From: Acholeplasmatales bacterium
GTDB lineage: Bacteria; Bacillota_I; Bacilli_A; Acholeplasmatales; Anaeroplasmataceae
Direction: 5' to 3'
NCBI GenBank assembly: GCA_024696565.1
Contig: JAILGR010000012.1
Location: forward strand, 1 to 25,371
DNA: 25,371 nt
Both the position numbers and the translations under genes were made by a program. Shown here in pieces: positions 1-9,900 of this stretch (positions are counted from its first letter, which is position 1; every line of letters starts with the position of its first letter). Under the pieces are notes generated by a model. That model searched no databases. It was not told the origin of the DNA and was given only the letters and a program-made list of their open reading frames with translations.

Positions 1-546
1 TGTTAAATTCTTAGTATCTCCTATCTTTTTTTCATATGTTCTACATTTGTTATTTAAATACATTATTAAATCACCATATGTTAAGGCAGCAGCTAGTTTC
101 TTAATTAATGGGAATGTGTATTTAAATCCTGAATCTTTTTCTAGATTAGACATATTTAAAGATACAACAGGAATATAACCATATCCTGCTTTAACTAAAG
201 CTTTTCTTAATAAATGTAAGTAATTAGATGCACGGCATCCACCACCTGTTTGAGTTATTAGACATACTACTTTATCTAGGTCATCTCTATGATTTAAATT
301 ATCAATGAATTGACCAATTACTAATAGGGCAGGATAACATGTGTCATTATGAACATATTTAAGACCTTCAGATACAACATCTGGTCCTTCATTTCTCATA
401 ATCTCTACTTTATAACCAGATTGAATTAAAACCTGTTCAAATAAAGACATATGAATAGGAAGCATATTTGGAATTAGGATAGTATGGGTTTTAACCATTG
501 ATTCTTTGAACTTAGGATATTCAATTTCTTTTTCTTCTAGTTCCAT
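1..546 (-). CDS. 2-hydroxyacyl-CoA dehydratase/activase, C-terminal HgdB-like part (partial)
   Basis: This reading frame is open from the ATG at 546 to the left edge, so 182 residues are visible and the C-terminus is missing. The protein has the conserved segments LIPNMLP, HNDTCYPALLVIGQFID (about residues 67-83) and ITQTGGGCRASNY, which I recognise from the C-terminal part of the very large clostridial activase/dehydratase proteins related to 2-hydroxyglutaryl-CoA dehydratase. The ATG overlaps the stop codon of the upstream activase gene by one base (TAATG), so translation is probably coupled and the two products probably act together. In many Clostridia the equivalent region is fused to the activase as one chain of about 1400 residues; here it is a separate polypeptide. 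The substrate is unknown. Family assignment is confident, the exact reaction is not. Confidence 0.8.
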   Translation of the reverse strand, partial: MELEEKEIEYPKFKESMVKTHTILIPNMLPIHMSLFEQVLIQSGYKVEIMRNEGPDVVSEGLKYVHNDTCYPALLVIGQFIDNLNHRDDLDKVVCLITQTGGGCRASNYLHLLRKALVKAGYGYIPVVSLNMSNLEKDSGFKYTFPLIKKLAAALTYGDLIMYLNNKCRTYEKKIGDTKNLT

Positions 547-3470
547 TATTTATTCTTCCTTTCTTGTTTTAATGCTTCAAATAAGCTTCTTAGTCTGATT
601 TTTACAGCACCAAGATTAGTAATTTCATCAATCTTTATTTGAGTATAAATCTTGCCTTTTGCCTCTAAGATAGCTTTACATTCATCAGTTGTAACAGCAT
701 CAACACCACAACCAAATGATACTAACTGAACTAAATTCATATCATCTTCATGAGTACAATATTTAGCAGCAGAATATAATCTTGAGTGGTATGTCCACTG
801 ATTTAATACACCAACTTTGAATTTCTTTGTAAGATGAGAAATAGATTCTTCAGATACAACATAAGCTCCCATACCAGCTATTAGCTTATCAATTCCATGG
901 TTAACTTGTGGATCTTGATGATATGGACGTCCGGCAAGAACAATAATTTCTTGTCCTTTTTCTCTAGCTTCTTTAATGTATGAATCAGCAGTTTCTCTAA
1001 TAGAAGATAGATAATTATTATATGCTTCATATGCTTTATCTGTTGCAAGCTCGATTTCTTTTTTAGAAATTTTTTTATCTTTAAAATATTTATCAATAAT
1101 ATTTTTAATTTTTACAACAAACATCTTTTTATCATCTAAAGCGATGAAATCATCTATGAAGGTAATATTTTTAATCTTACCAACATTGTTTTCAATGTTT
1201 TGTGGATAATAAGCAACAATTGGACAATTGTAGTGGTTATCACCTAAGCCTTCATCAATGTTATAAGATTGGCAAGGATAGAAGATAATATCATTACCTT
1301 CATCAATTAATTTTTCAATATGGCCATGGACAAGCTTAGCAGGGTAACATACTGTATCTGATGGAATTGTATGTTGACCTTTAGAATATAGTTTTTCATT
1401 AGAGAATCCTGAATTAATTACTTCAAAATCTAATTCAGTAAAGAATGTATGGAAAAATGGTAATAATTCATACATATTTAATACTAATGGAATAGCTATT
1501 TTACCACGCTTTGCGCCAGTTTTGGGTTTTAAATTAGTTAAGAATTCTCTATTAAATTCATAAATATTTTTACCTTTTATAGAAGCTTTTATACCAAGTG
1601 GTTTTTCACATTTATTACCACTTATAAATTTATTTGGATTATTTTTAAATGTATTAATAGATAATAAGCAATGGTTATTACAACCTTGGCATTGTAAATT
1701 TTTAACTTCATGATTGAATTCTAATAATTCTTGATGAGTGATAGTAGAAGTTTTTTCAACACCTAAGCTTTTAGCATATAAAGCCGCACCATAAGCACCC
1801 ATTAATCCGGCAATATTAGGACATACTACTTCAAGGTTTAATTCTCTTTCAAAAGCTCTTAATACAGCTTTATTTAAGAATGTACCACCTTGAACTACTA
1901 TATGATTTCCTAAGGCTTCTTTATTAGTTGCACGAATAACTTTATATAATGCATTCTTTACAACAGAAATAGATAGACCAGCAGAAATGTTTTCAATAGT
2001 AGCTCCATCTTTTTGGGCTTGTTTAACTGATGAATTCATAAATACAGTACATCTAGAGCCTAAGTCTACTGGCTTTTTAGCCATTAAGCCTAAGTTAGCA
2101 AAATCAGCAATATTATAGCCTAATGCGTTAGCAAATGTTTGTAAGAATGAACCACATCCAGATGAACATGCTTCATTTAAGAAAATATTTGATATTGCGT
2201 TATGTTCAATTTTAAAACATTTAATATCTTGACCACCAATATCAATTATAAAATCAACATTTGGCATAAATTTTTTAGCCGCTGTATAGTGAGCCATAGT
2301 TTCTACTAAGCCACCATCTAACTTAAAGGCATTCTTTGCTAAATCCTCACCATAACCAGTAGAAGCAGAAGCTTCTATATTCATATTAGGGTATTTTTCA
2401 TATAGGCTAGTAAATATATCTTTAATTACTGATACAGGGTTACCTTTATTTGGTTGATATGATTCAAAGCGGATATTTCCATCTTCATCAATTAAAACAA
2501 ATTTTAAGGTAGTAGAACCAGAATCAATACCTAAATATAATGGTCCATTATAATCATCTAAAGATAGTGTTTCTACTTTAGCTTTTTCATGTCTTTTAAT
2601 AAATTCATCATATTCTGCTTGATTATTAAATAATGGATTATTATATGCATATGTTGCCTTATTAGAGAATTGAATTAGATTATCAATTGCTTTATCTAAA
2701 TCAATAATTTCTTTTGCACATAAAGCTGCTCCAATAGAAACATAATATAATGAATTCTTTGGGCAAACTCCTTCAGTTTTTAATGTTTTATCAAAGGCTT
2801 CCTTTAATTCTGATAAGAATGTTAAAGGTCCACCTAAATATGCAACTTTTCCTTGAATTTCTCTTCCTTGTGCTAAACCACCAATTGTTTGGTTTACAAC
2901 AGCATAAAAGATTGAGGCTGCAATATCAGATTTTGATGCTCCTTGATTTAATAGTGGTTGGATATCACTTTTGGCAAATACACCACAGCGTGAAGCAATA
3001 GAATATAGCTTTTGGTGGTTCATTGCTAAACCATTAATTTCTGTAATATCAACATTAAGTAGAGTTGACATTTGGTCGATGAATGCACCAGTACCACCGG
3101 CACAAGAACCATTCATACGAACTTCCATACCATCTGTTAAAAATAGGATTTTGGCATCCTCTCCACCTAATTCAATGATACAATCAGTACCAGGAATTAG
3201 TTTGTTTGCGGCTACTCTAGTAGCATATACCTCCTGAACGAAAGGAATACTTGCGCCCTCAGCCATACCCATTCCGGCTGAGCCTGAAATAGCTAATTTA
3301 ACTTTATTAGAAATGATGTTTTGTTCTCTTAGTTCTTTTAGCTTAGCAATTATATTATCTTTGATATGTGAATAGTGTCTTTTATAATCTTTATAGATTA
3401 TATGATCATTTTCGTCTAGGACAACACATTTGATAGTTGTTGAGCCTACATCTAATCCTAATCGTAGCAT
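546..3470 (-). CDS. Acyl-CoA dehydratase activase: two BadF/HgdC ATPase domains plus DUF2229-like region
   Basis: The 974-residue product carries two tandem ASKHA-type ATPase modules of the BadF/BadG/HgdC family. Each has a phosphate loop (LDVGSTTIK near residue 5; GIDSGSTTLK near 315) and a pair of cysteines matching the [4Fe-4S] ligands of HgdC (C123 in NGSCAGGTG and C162 in SRCGVF; C435/C439 in EACSSGCGS and C474 in SRCTVF). A further cysteine cluster follows (C594, C597, C601, about C621), then a DUF2229-like region. Such proteins use ATP hydrolysis to push an electron into a radical dehydratase; the partner here is probably the overlapping downstream gene. An in-frame ATG six codons upstream contains the Shine-Dalgarno AAAGGAG itself, so the start is placed at the MLRLGLDVG methionine, eight bases after it. 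It is transcribed away from the lipoprotein operon from a strong promoter. Cytoplasmic; substrate not predictable from sequence. Confidence 0.88.
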   Translation of the reverse strand: MLRLGLDVGSTTIKCVVLDENDHIIYKDYKRHYSHIKDNIIAKLKELREQNIISNKVKLAISGSAGMGMAEGASIPFVQEVYATRVAANKLIPGTDCIIELGGEDAKILFLTDGMEVRMNGSCAGGTGAFIDQMSTLLNVDITEINGLAMNHQKLYSIASRCGVFAKSDIQPLLNQGASKSDIAASIFYAVVNQTIGGLAQGREIQGKVAYLGGPLTFLSELKEAFDKTLKTEGVCPKNSLYYVSIGAALCAKEIIDLDKAIDNLIQFSNKATYAYNNPLFNNQAEYDEFIKRHEKAKVETLSLDDYNGPLYLGIDSGSTTLKFVLIDEDGNIRFESYQPNKGNPVSVIKDIFTSLYEKYPNMNIEASASTGYGEDLAKNAFKLDGGLVETMAHYTAAKKFMPNVDFIIDIGGQDIKCFKIEHNAISNIFLNEACSSGCGSFLQTFANALGYNIADFANLGLMAKKPVDLGSRCTVFMNSSVKQAQKDGATIENISAGLSISVVKNALYKVIRATNKEALGNHIVVQGGTFLNKAVLRAFERELNLEVVCPNIAGLMGAYGAALYAKSLGVEKTSTITHQELLEFNHEVKNLQCQGCNNHCLLSINTFKNNPNKFISGNKCEKPLGIKASIKGKNIYEFNREFLTNLKPKTGAKRGKIAIPLVLNMYELLPFFHTFFTELDFEVINSGFSNEKLYSKGQHTIPSDTVCYPAKLVHGHIEKLIDEGNDIIFYPCQSYNIDEGLGDNHYNCPIVAYYPQNIENNVGKIKNITFIDDFIALDDKKMFVVKIKNIIDKYFKDKKISKKEIELATDKAYEAYNNYLSSIRETADSYIKEAREKGQEIIVLAGRPYHQDPQVNHGIDKLIAGMGAYVVSEESISHLTKKFKVGVLNQWTYHSRLYSAAKYCTHEDDMNLVQLVSFGCGVDAVTTDECKAILEAKGKIYTQIKIDEITNLGAVKIRLRSLFEALKQERKNK

Positions 3471-3495
3471 AAAATATACTCCTTTCATTTTTCAC

Positions 3496-3515
3496 AATAA
3501 TATAATTATATTATT
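3496..3515. repeat. 20-bp perfect palindrome over the activase -10 box
   Basis: AATAATATAATTATATTATT is identical to its reverse complement, centred between 3505 and 3506. It covers the -10 hexamer (3505-3510) and the expected start site of the minus-strand promoter. It could be a repressor operator, but in AT-rich DNA a chance palindrome is possible. Confidence 0.45.
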
Positions 3516-3533
3516 CATAATTCAAAAAGTCAA
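3505..3533 (-). promoter_or_regulatory. Sigma-A-type promoter of the activase operon
   Basis: Read on the minus strand, the -35 box is TTGACT (3533-3528, five of six consensus bases), the spacer is 17 bases and the -10 box is a perfect TATAAT (3510-3505). Transcription should start near 3497, giving a leader of about 27 bases before the ATG at 3470. Confidence 0.8.
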
Positions 3534-3574
3534 TTTTTAAACAAAAATATAAAAATTGCAAAAAGATTTTTTCG

Positions 3575-3603
3575 TTGTATATTGTAATCATTTAGGGTAT
3601 AAT
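3575..3603 (+). promoter_or_regulatory. Sigma-A-type promoter of the lipoprotein-cysS-mrnC-ATPase operon
   Basis: The -35 box is TTGTAT (3575-3580, four of six consensus bases), the spacer is 17 bases and the -10 box is a perfect TATAAT (3598-3603). The expected start is near 3610, about 48 bases before the lipoprotein ATG. It diverges from the activase promoter about 40 bp away. Confidence 0.75.
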
Positions 3604-3615
3604 ATAAAAATGATA

Positions 3616-3631
3616 CAAGTATATATACTTG
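3616..3631. repeat. 16-bp perfect palindrome in the lipoprotein leader
   Basis: CAAGTATATATACTTG is a perfect inverted repeat just downstream of the expected transcription start. In RNA it can fold as a six-pair stem with a four-base loop. It may be an operator or a 5'-end mRNA hairpin; it has no terminator U-tract. Confidence 0.45.
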
Positions 3632-3657
3632 AAAAAGAGTGATTGAGGTATTTTGAG

Positions 3658-5259
3658 ATGAAAAAATTAACAGGATTTTTAACAACGCTATTTGCAATAT
3701 TAGCTATATTTTTATTGGCTTCCTGTAACGATACAAGCAATGTACAAGTACAAATGTCTTCTATTGCGACAACTAAGTCAATTACAATGAATTTTACTTT
3801 TGCAGCAAATGATAAAATAACAAATGGTTCTGCTCAGCCACATGTAAAATATTATACATATGATGAAGAAGCATCAGATAATATTGGTTATTTTAAGCAA
3901 GATACTTATTTAGTATTTTCTGATACATATACATCTTCATCCGCAACATTTGATTCTTTAGATATGGATACAAAATATGTATTCCGTTTATATGTAACTT
4001 ATAATCAAGAAGAAGAATTAATTGAGACTTGGGTTTTATCAACTAAGAGTGGTGTTGCAACAGATATTGTTACAAAGGATCAATTATTAGACATTACAAA
4101 TGATCCATCTGGTTCTTATGTATTAAAGGCAGATTTGGATTTTGCAGGTGAAACAATTACTGCAGCATTATTCAGTGATTCTAACCGTTTCACTGGTACA
4201 TTTGATGGTGATGGTCATACTATTTCTAATTTTAAATATTCTTCATCTGTTCAAGGCTTATTTGCATATACAGATGGTGCTACAATAAAGAATTTAACTT
4301 TAGTTGGTCATACTGAAAATGAATTAGTTAATGGTGATTATACATCTACACAATCTACTAAGGATTTAGGATTAGTTGCTGGTAATGCAAAGGGCACATT
4401 ATTTGAAAATGTTTCTGTAAAGGATGCAAGCATTGAAGTAAATGGTGGAGCAAGTGCCACATTGAATGTTGGTGCATTTGTTGGTTATGCAGATGGTTGT
4501 CAATTTGTAAATTGTAAGGCAGAAAATGTTTCTGTTAAATTTGCAAAATTAAGAAACCGTGTTTGTACAGGTTTATTTGCAGGTGCTATTCTTGGTAATG
4601 TTAAAGTTAAAACTGATGACAAAACATTTACAGTTAAGAATTGTTTTGCAACAGGTGTATTAGAAGGTGTATTACATTTCGCATCTAATGTTGGTGCTGT
4701 ATATGTTGGTGGTTTTGCAGGAGATATTTCTTCTAGTGCTTTAGTAACTGACTCTTATACAGTTTGTGATATTGATTTATATAGAGATGAAACTTCATCT
4801 TATTCAAACGAATTCTCATTATCAGTAGGTAGCTTTGCAGGTGGTAAGGTTAATGGTACATCTATGTATATTACAAAGTGTGCTGCAGTTGCTGATATTT
4901 TAGTTCAAGCTGGTGCTAAAGATACTTCACTTGAAGTTGATGCAATGAAGGAATTAGAATTAAATCAAAAGTATACTTATGTTGGTGGATTCATTGGTGA
5001 AATATCTGAATATATTAATAAAATTGAAAACTGTGTTGCTTGTAAGAAAGCAGATGGTATTGTAATTAATGCTTTAGAATCTAAAGTTGATTCTGAGACA
5101 AGCCAAACTATTACATTAATTACAAAAGCTAACGATGTTGCTAAAAAGTATGATACTGCTAAGATTATAAATGTTGTTTATGCACAAGCTCTAGCTGATT
5201 TTGATACTACAGTATTAGCAAGCAATATTGCTGAAGTTTTAAATGGGTATTTAGCATAA
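3658..5259 (+). CDS. Surface lipoprotein with FN3-like and GLUG/beta-helix-like repeats
   Basis: The 533-residue product begins with a lipoprotein signal peptide: MKK, a hydrophobic stretch to about residue 19, then the lipobox LASC with the lipidated cysteine at C23. Residues of roughly 30-135 resemble a fibronectin type III-like sandwich (strand-rich, ending TWVLSTKSG). From about 140 onward there are repeated short strands of the GLUG/right-handed beta-helix type, for example FDGDGHTISNF, GLFAYTDGATIKNLTLVG, VGAFVGYADGCQFVNC, YVGGFAGDIS and YVGGFIGEIS. It should be anchored on the outer face of the membrane and may bind carbohydrate or another surface partner, but no specific function can be given. 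An upstream in-frame TTG at 3643 lies inside the likely Shine-Dalgarno (TTGAGG, 3643-3648), so the ATG at 3658 is chosen. It is the first gene of the operon; cysS follows after 19 bp without a terminator. Confidence 0.82.
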   Translation: MKKLTGFLTTLFAILAIFLLASCNDTSNVQVQMSSIATTKSITMNFTFAANDKITNGSAQPHVKYYTYDEEASDNIGYFKQDTYLVFSDTYTSSSATFDSLDMDTKYVFRLYVTYNQEEELIETWVLSTKSGVATDIVTKDQLLDITNDPSGSYVLKADLDFAGETITAALFSDSNRFTGTFDGDGHTISNFKYSSSVQGLFAYTDGATIKNLTLVGHTENELVNGDYTSTQSTKDLGLVAGNAKGTLFENVSVKDASIEVNGGASATLNVGAFVGYADGCQFVNCKAENVSVKFAKLRNRVCTGLFAGAILGNVKVKTDDKTFTVKNCFATGVLEGVLHFASNVGAVYVGGFAGDISSSALVTDSYTVCDIDLYRDETSSYSNEFSLSVGSFAGGKVNGTSMYITKCAAVADILVQAGAKDTSLEVDAMKELELNQKYTYVGGFIGEISEYINKIENCVACKKADGIVINALESKVDSETSQTITLITKANDVAKKYDTAKIINVVYAQALADFDTTVLASNIAEVLNGYLA

Positions 5260-5278
5260 ACTAGTAGTGGAGGATTTT

Positions 5279-6607
5279 ATGGGATTAGTTATTTATAATT
5301 CTTTAACTAACAAGTTAGAAGAATTTAAGCCTATAAATGGTAATAAGGTTAATATGTATGTTTGTGGACCTACTGTTTATGGGTATATACATATTGGAAA
5401 CGCAAGACCAGTAATATTTTATGATATGTTAAGAAGATATTTAACTTTCTTAGGTTATGATGTTACATATGCTTCAAATATTACTGATATTGATGACAAG
5501 ATTATTAATAAAGCAATTGAGGAAAAGAAAACAGAAAAGGAAATTGCTAAATTCTATGAAGATGCATATTGGGATTCTGTTTCTATGGTTGGTTCTAAAA
5601 AACCAGATTTAATTCCTCATGCTACTGAATATATTGGTGAAATGATTGATTTCATTCAAGAATTAATCAATAAAGGATATGCTTATAATAAATCAGGAGA
5701 TGTATTCTTTAGAGTTCCTAAAATTAGTGATTATGGTATTTTATCTAATCAACAAGTAGAAGAATTAAATAGTGGTGCTAGAATCTCTATTGATGATAAA
5801 AAAGAAAATCCCCAAGATTTTGCATTATGGAAGAATACTGATGTTGGTATTAAATGGGATTCTCCATTTGGTGCTGGTCGTCCTGGTTGGCATACTGAAT
5901 GTGTAGTTATGAACCATAAGCTATTTGGTAATACTATTGATATTCATGGTGGTGGAATGGATTTAAAGTTCCCACATCATGAAAATGAAATAGCTCAGGC
6001 TAAAGCTAATTATGGTACTAATTTAGCTAAATATTGGATTCATGTTGGTAGACTTGATTTAAATGGCGTTAAGATGTCTAAATCTTTAGGTAATGTTATT
6101 TATGTTAAGGATATTAATTCAACTCATGATGGTATGGTATTAAGATGTTTAATTTTATTTTCACCATATCGTTCTATGATTCCTTATTCTATGGATTTAT
6201 TTAATCAATATGCTAAGGAATATGATAAGTGGGTTAGAGCGTATAAACAATCATTATTTGAATGCCAATATCAAGGCGTTTTAACAGATAAAGTTTCAGA
6301 TTCAGATATTGAAGAATTTAAAAAATATATGAATGATGATTTTAATGTTCAAAATGTTTTAACTGTTGTTAATAATATTGTTAAAAGCTTAAATACTTTA
6401 TTAAGAGCAAAAGAATATGAAAATTTAGCTATAAAGTTACATACATTAGAAGTTATATTTGATGTATTAGGAATTAATTTATTTGTAAATAAGATGACAG
6501 AAGAACAATTAGAAGTTTATAAAAATTGGCAAGCTGCAAGATTAAATAAAGATTTTGAGGCAGCTGATTTATATAGAAATAAATTAGTAGATTGGAAATT
6601 ATTATAA
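5279..6607 (+). CDS. cysS: Cysteine--tRNA ligase
   Basis: CysRS charges tRNA-Cys with cysteine in the cytoplasm. The class I signatures are clear: HIGN at residues 38-41 and KMSKS at 265-269. The four zinc ligands that select cysteine are in the family positions: C29, C208 (WHTEC), H233 and E237 (PHHENE). At 442 residues it is slightly shorter than the roughly 460-residue enzymes of E. coli and Bacillus, ending soon after the ADLYRNKL helix, so only the far C-terminal tail is missing. A GTG four codons upstream lies at the Shine-Dalgarno GGAGGA (5269-5274), so the ATG at 5279 is preferred. The stop overlaps the mrnC start (TAATG). The cysS-mrnC pairing is the usual one in Bacillota; the lipoprotein before and ATPase after are not. 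Confidence 0.97.
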   Translation: MGLVIYNSLTNKLEEFKPINGNKVNMYVCGPTVYGYIHIGNARPVIFYDMLRRYLTFLGYDVTYASNITDIDDKIINKAIEEKKTEKEIAKFYEDAYWDSVSMVGSKKPDLIPHATEYIGEMIDFIQELINKGYAYNKSGDVFFRVPKISDYGILSNQQVEELNSGARISIDDKKENPQDFALWKNTDVGIKWDSPFGAGRPGWHTECVVMNHKLFGNTIDIHGGGMDLKFPHHENEIAQAKANYGTNLAKYWIHVGRLDLNGVKMSKSLGNVIYVKDINSTHDGMVLRCLILFSPYRSMIPYSMDLFNQYAKEYDKWVRAYKQSLFECQYQGVLTDKVSDSDIEEFKKYMNDDFNVQNVLTVVNNIVKSLNTLLRAKEYENLAIKLHTLEVIFDVLGINLFVNKMTEEQLEVYKNWQAARLNKDFEAADLYRNKLVDWKLL

Positions 6608-6996
6608 TGGACCCTATGCAATTAAACGGCTTATCCTTAGCTTATATAGGAGATGCTGTATATGAATTATATATTAGGGACTATGTAATTAAGCTTGGTT
6701 TTACTCAAGTTAAAGATTTACATAAAATGGTTGTTAAGTTTACAAGTGGAAACTCACAAGCAGACCTAGTTCATTATTTATTAGAAAATAATCTTTTATC
6801 TGAAGAAGAATTATCTATTTTTAAAAGAGGTAGAAATTCTCATGTCCATACATCTAGAAAGAATATGGAATTAAAAGATTATTTAGATGCGACTGGGTTT
6901 GAGGCTTTAATAGGTTTTTTATATTTAAATAATAATAAAGAACGTTTAGAAGAAATTATTGATTTATCCTTGAAGAAAGGGGGGAATGCTAAATGA
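6607..6996 (+). CDS. mrnC: Mini-ribonuclease III
   Basis: This 129-residue protein is a stand-alone RNase III catalytic domain without the double-stranded RNA-binding domain. The family signature AYIGDAVYE carries the catalytic aspartate (D16), and E99 in GFEALIGFLY supplies the second metal ligand. In Bacillus subtilis, Mini-III matures 23S rRNA precursor, and the same role is likely here. Length fits the family (about 130-140 residues). The ATG shares its A with the cysS stop, and its own TGA overlaps the ATG of the P-type ATPase, so three genes are translationally coupled. A methionine three codons later (MQLNG) is an alternative start. Confidence 0.93.
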   Translation: MDPMQLNGLSLAYIGDAVYELYIRDYVIKLGFTQVKDLHKMVVKFTSGNSQADLVHYLLENNLLSEEELSIFKRGRNSHVHTSRKNMELKDYLDATGFEALIGFLYLNNNKERLEEIIDLSLKKGGNAK

Positions 6997-9900
6997 AAAG
7001 TCCGAATCTTGATGAATTAACTGAAGAGGAATTAAAAGAATATTTAGCACAAAACGCCGACGAAGATTTGAAGGCTGATTTAGATGGTGGGGTGGAAAAA
7101 GAAGAACCTACTATCCAAATCGCAGAAGAAATCGAAATGCCTGCTCCTAAAAAAAGAAAACAACAACAAACTCAAGAAGAAAAGGAAAGAAAACGTCAAG
7201 CTAAAATAAAGGAAAGAGAAATTAAAAAAAGAAGAAGATATTTAAGAAAAAATCCTTCTACTTTAGTTCGTTATGATATTGATCCTAAAATGGGTTTGAC
7301 AAGCGAAATTGCTGAACAAAGAATGGTAGATGAATTGGTTAATAGAACTAGTAAAAAGTCTAACCGTAGTGTATTTAGCATAATAATGAAGAATATCTTT
7401 ACATTCTTCAACTTATTGATTTTCGTTATTGCAGGATTCTTATTCTGGCAAGGTGCCCCTATTACAGATTTTGTCTTTTTAGTAATTGTATCTATTAATA
7501 TTATTATTGGTATTATTCAAGAGATTAATGCTAAGAATATGATTGATAAATTATCATTAATGTCTGCCCCTACAGCGTTTGTTATTCGTGATGGTGTAGA
7601 ACATGAAATATCTATTGAAGATGTAGTTTTAGATGATTGTATTGTATTAGAATCAGGTAGACAAATTTGTGCTGACTCAATTGTTATTGATGGTGCAATT
7701 GAAGTAAATGAATCCTTATTAACAGGTGAATCTGATGCTATTTTAAAGAATCCAGGAGATCATTTGTTCTCTGGTTCTTATGTAGTTTCTGGTAAATGTA
7801 GTGCTAGAGTTGATAAGGTTGGTAAGGATAATTATATTGAGAAATTATCTCAAGAAGCTAAAAAATATAAAAAGCCTAAATCTGATTTATATGGTGCACT
7901 AAATAAGATTATCAAATTTATGGCTTTCCCAGTTGTTATTTGTGGTGCATTATTATTCTATGTTATGTATTCTAGAACTAATCCTGGTTTATATAGCAAG
8001 GAAATGCAAGAAATTGTTAGAAAAACAGCTGGTGCTATGATTGGTATGATTCCATCAGGATTATTCTTAATGTCTACTATTGCCCTATATATTGGTGTAA
8101 TTAAGTTAGGTCAAAAGAATGTATTAGTACAAGATGTATACTGTGTAGAAATGCTTGCAAGAGTAAACTGTATATGTCTAGATAAAACAGGTACTATTAC
8201 TGATGGTACTATGGTTGTTAAAAATGTAATTGATTATAATACTGTCCATGGTCTAGCTACTAGAAATGTTGTTTCAGCAATGCTAAATGCATTACAAGAT
8301 AACAATATGACGAGTCAAGCCTTAAAGGATAAGTTTGGTCTTGGAAAAAGAATTAAGCATAAAGCTTTAATTCCATTTTCTAGTTCAAGAAAGTTCCAAG
8401 CAGTTACTTTTGATAAATATGGTACATTTGCCTTAGGTGCTCCTGAATTTGTTTTAAAAGAAGATTATAAGAGAGTAGAAAAAGATGTTAATAAATATGC
8501 ATCTTTAGGATATCGTGTCTTATGTCTTGCTCATAAAGATGGAACAATTGAAGGTGTAGAAATGCCTGATGGTCCTATTGAGATTATCGCAATGATCTTA
8601 ATTGAGGATAACATTCGTCCTGATGCAATTAATACTATTAAATATTTCCGTGATTCTGGAGTTGAAGTTAGAGTAATATCTGGTGATAACCCAATTACTG
8701 TATCAAAAATAGCCTCTCGTGCTGGTGTAGACAATGCCGATAAGTTTGTATCTTTAGATGGCAAAACTGATAGTGATGTGATTAATGAAGTTAGAAAAGG
8801 GACTACTGTATTTGGTCGTGTATCCCCACAACAAAAGAGATTAATCATTAGAACACTACAAGAATTAGGTAAAACTGTTGCTATGACAGGTGATGGTGTA
8901 AATGATATTCTAGCCCTAAAAGAGGCAGATTGTTCAATTGCCGTTGCATCTGGTTCTCAAGCAGTAAGAAGTTGCTCACACTTAGTTTTACTAGATTCTA
9001 ATTTCGATTCAATGCCAAGTGTTGTATCTGAGGGTAGAAGAGTTATTAATAATGTTGCAAAAGTATCAGCTTTATTCTTAACTAAAACTATTTTCTCATT
9101 ATTCTTAGCTATTGAAGCACTAATTACAGGCTCTTATCCAATTGCAACAACTCAATTAATTATTATTGAAGCATTCGCTATTGGTCTACCATCAATTGTA
9201 TTAGTTAATGAGCCTAATAATAGGCCAGTTAAAGGTAAATTCCTTACTAATGTCATTAGGGAATCACTTCCTGGTGCGTTAGTTATTTTAGCAATATCTT
9301 TAGTAGTATTTGGTCTATCTTCACAGTTGAATTTAGATTCTATTTCAAGAACTACTATTATAGTAATTGCAGCTACTCATACATGTATGATGGTATTGTT
9401 TAAGGTATGTAAACCGTTCAATACTGTTCATAAGGTTTTATGTGGTTTCTGTTATTCAATGTTCTTATTCATTATATTTGTTTTACCGCAAATGTTAGAA
9501 TTAAGACCAATTACACCACTAACTGAATATTATTCTACTAAAGTACCAATTTCATATTTAACAAAATATCCATCTATTGAACGTAGTAAGGCTAATTATT
9601 ATGTAGTAAATGGTAAAGTATATTCTAATTTACCAAAGGATAGTATTAATTATCCTAATACTATTATCTCTGCAATAGGAGACAACGATAAATTATATTA
9701 TGCAATTGATGGTAGAAAGACTGATATTGAGGTTGCAAGACCTGACTTAAGTTATTCTGATACTGGTGTTGTTTATCTTGGCGGTTATAAGGTTGCTGAT
9801 GATATCGAATATAAAGATGATTTAAATATGACTATTGATGAATATGGTTATTTATATTGTGATGGAAAGCAAGTTAAGATTACATTAACTAAATCTAATG

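Noticed and set aside
2750..3237. Plus-strand open frames opposite the activase gene
   Set aside because: They have no ribosome binding site or recognisable motif and lie opposite highly conserved activase motifs, so they are shadows.
3471..3488. Six extra residues on the activase from the ATG at 3488
   Set aside because: That ATG is part of the Shine-Dalgarno region (ATGAAAGGAG) serving the ATG at 3470.
8531..8848. Minus-strand open frame opposite the P-type ATPase
   Set aside because: It lies entirely opposite conserved ATPase coding sequence and has no family resemblance. The same holds for the minus-strand frames within purL and purN.
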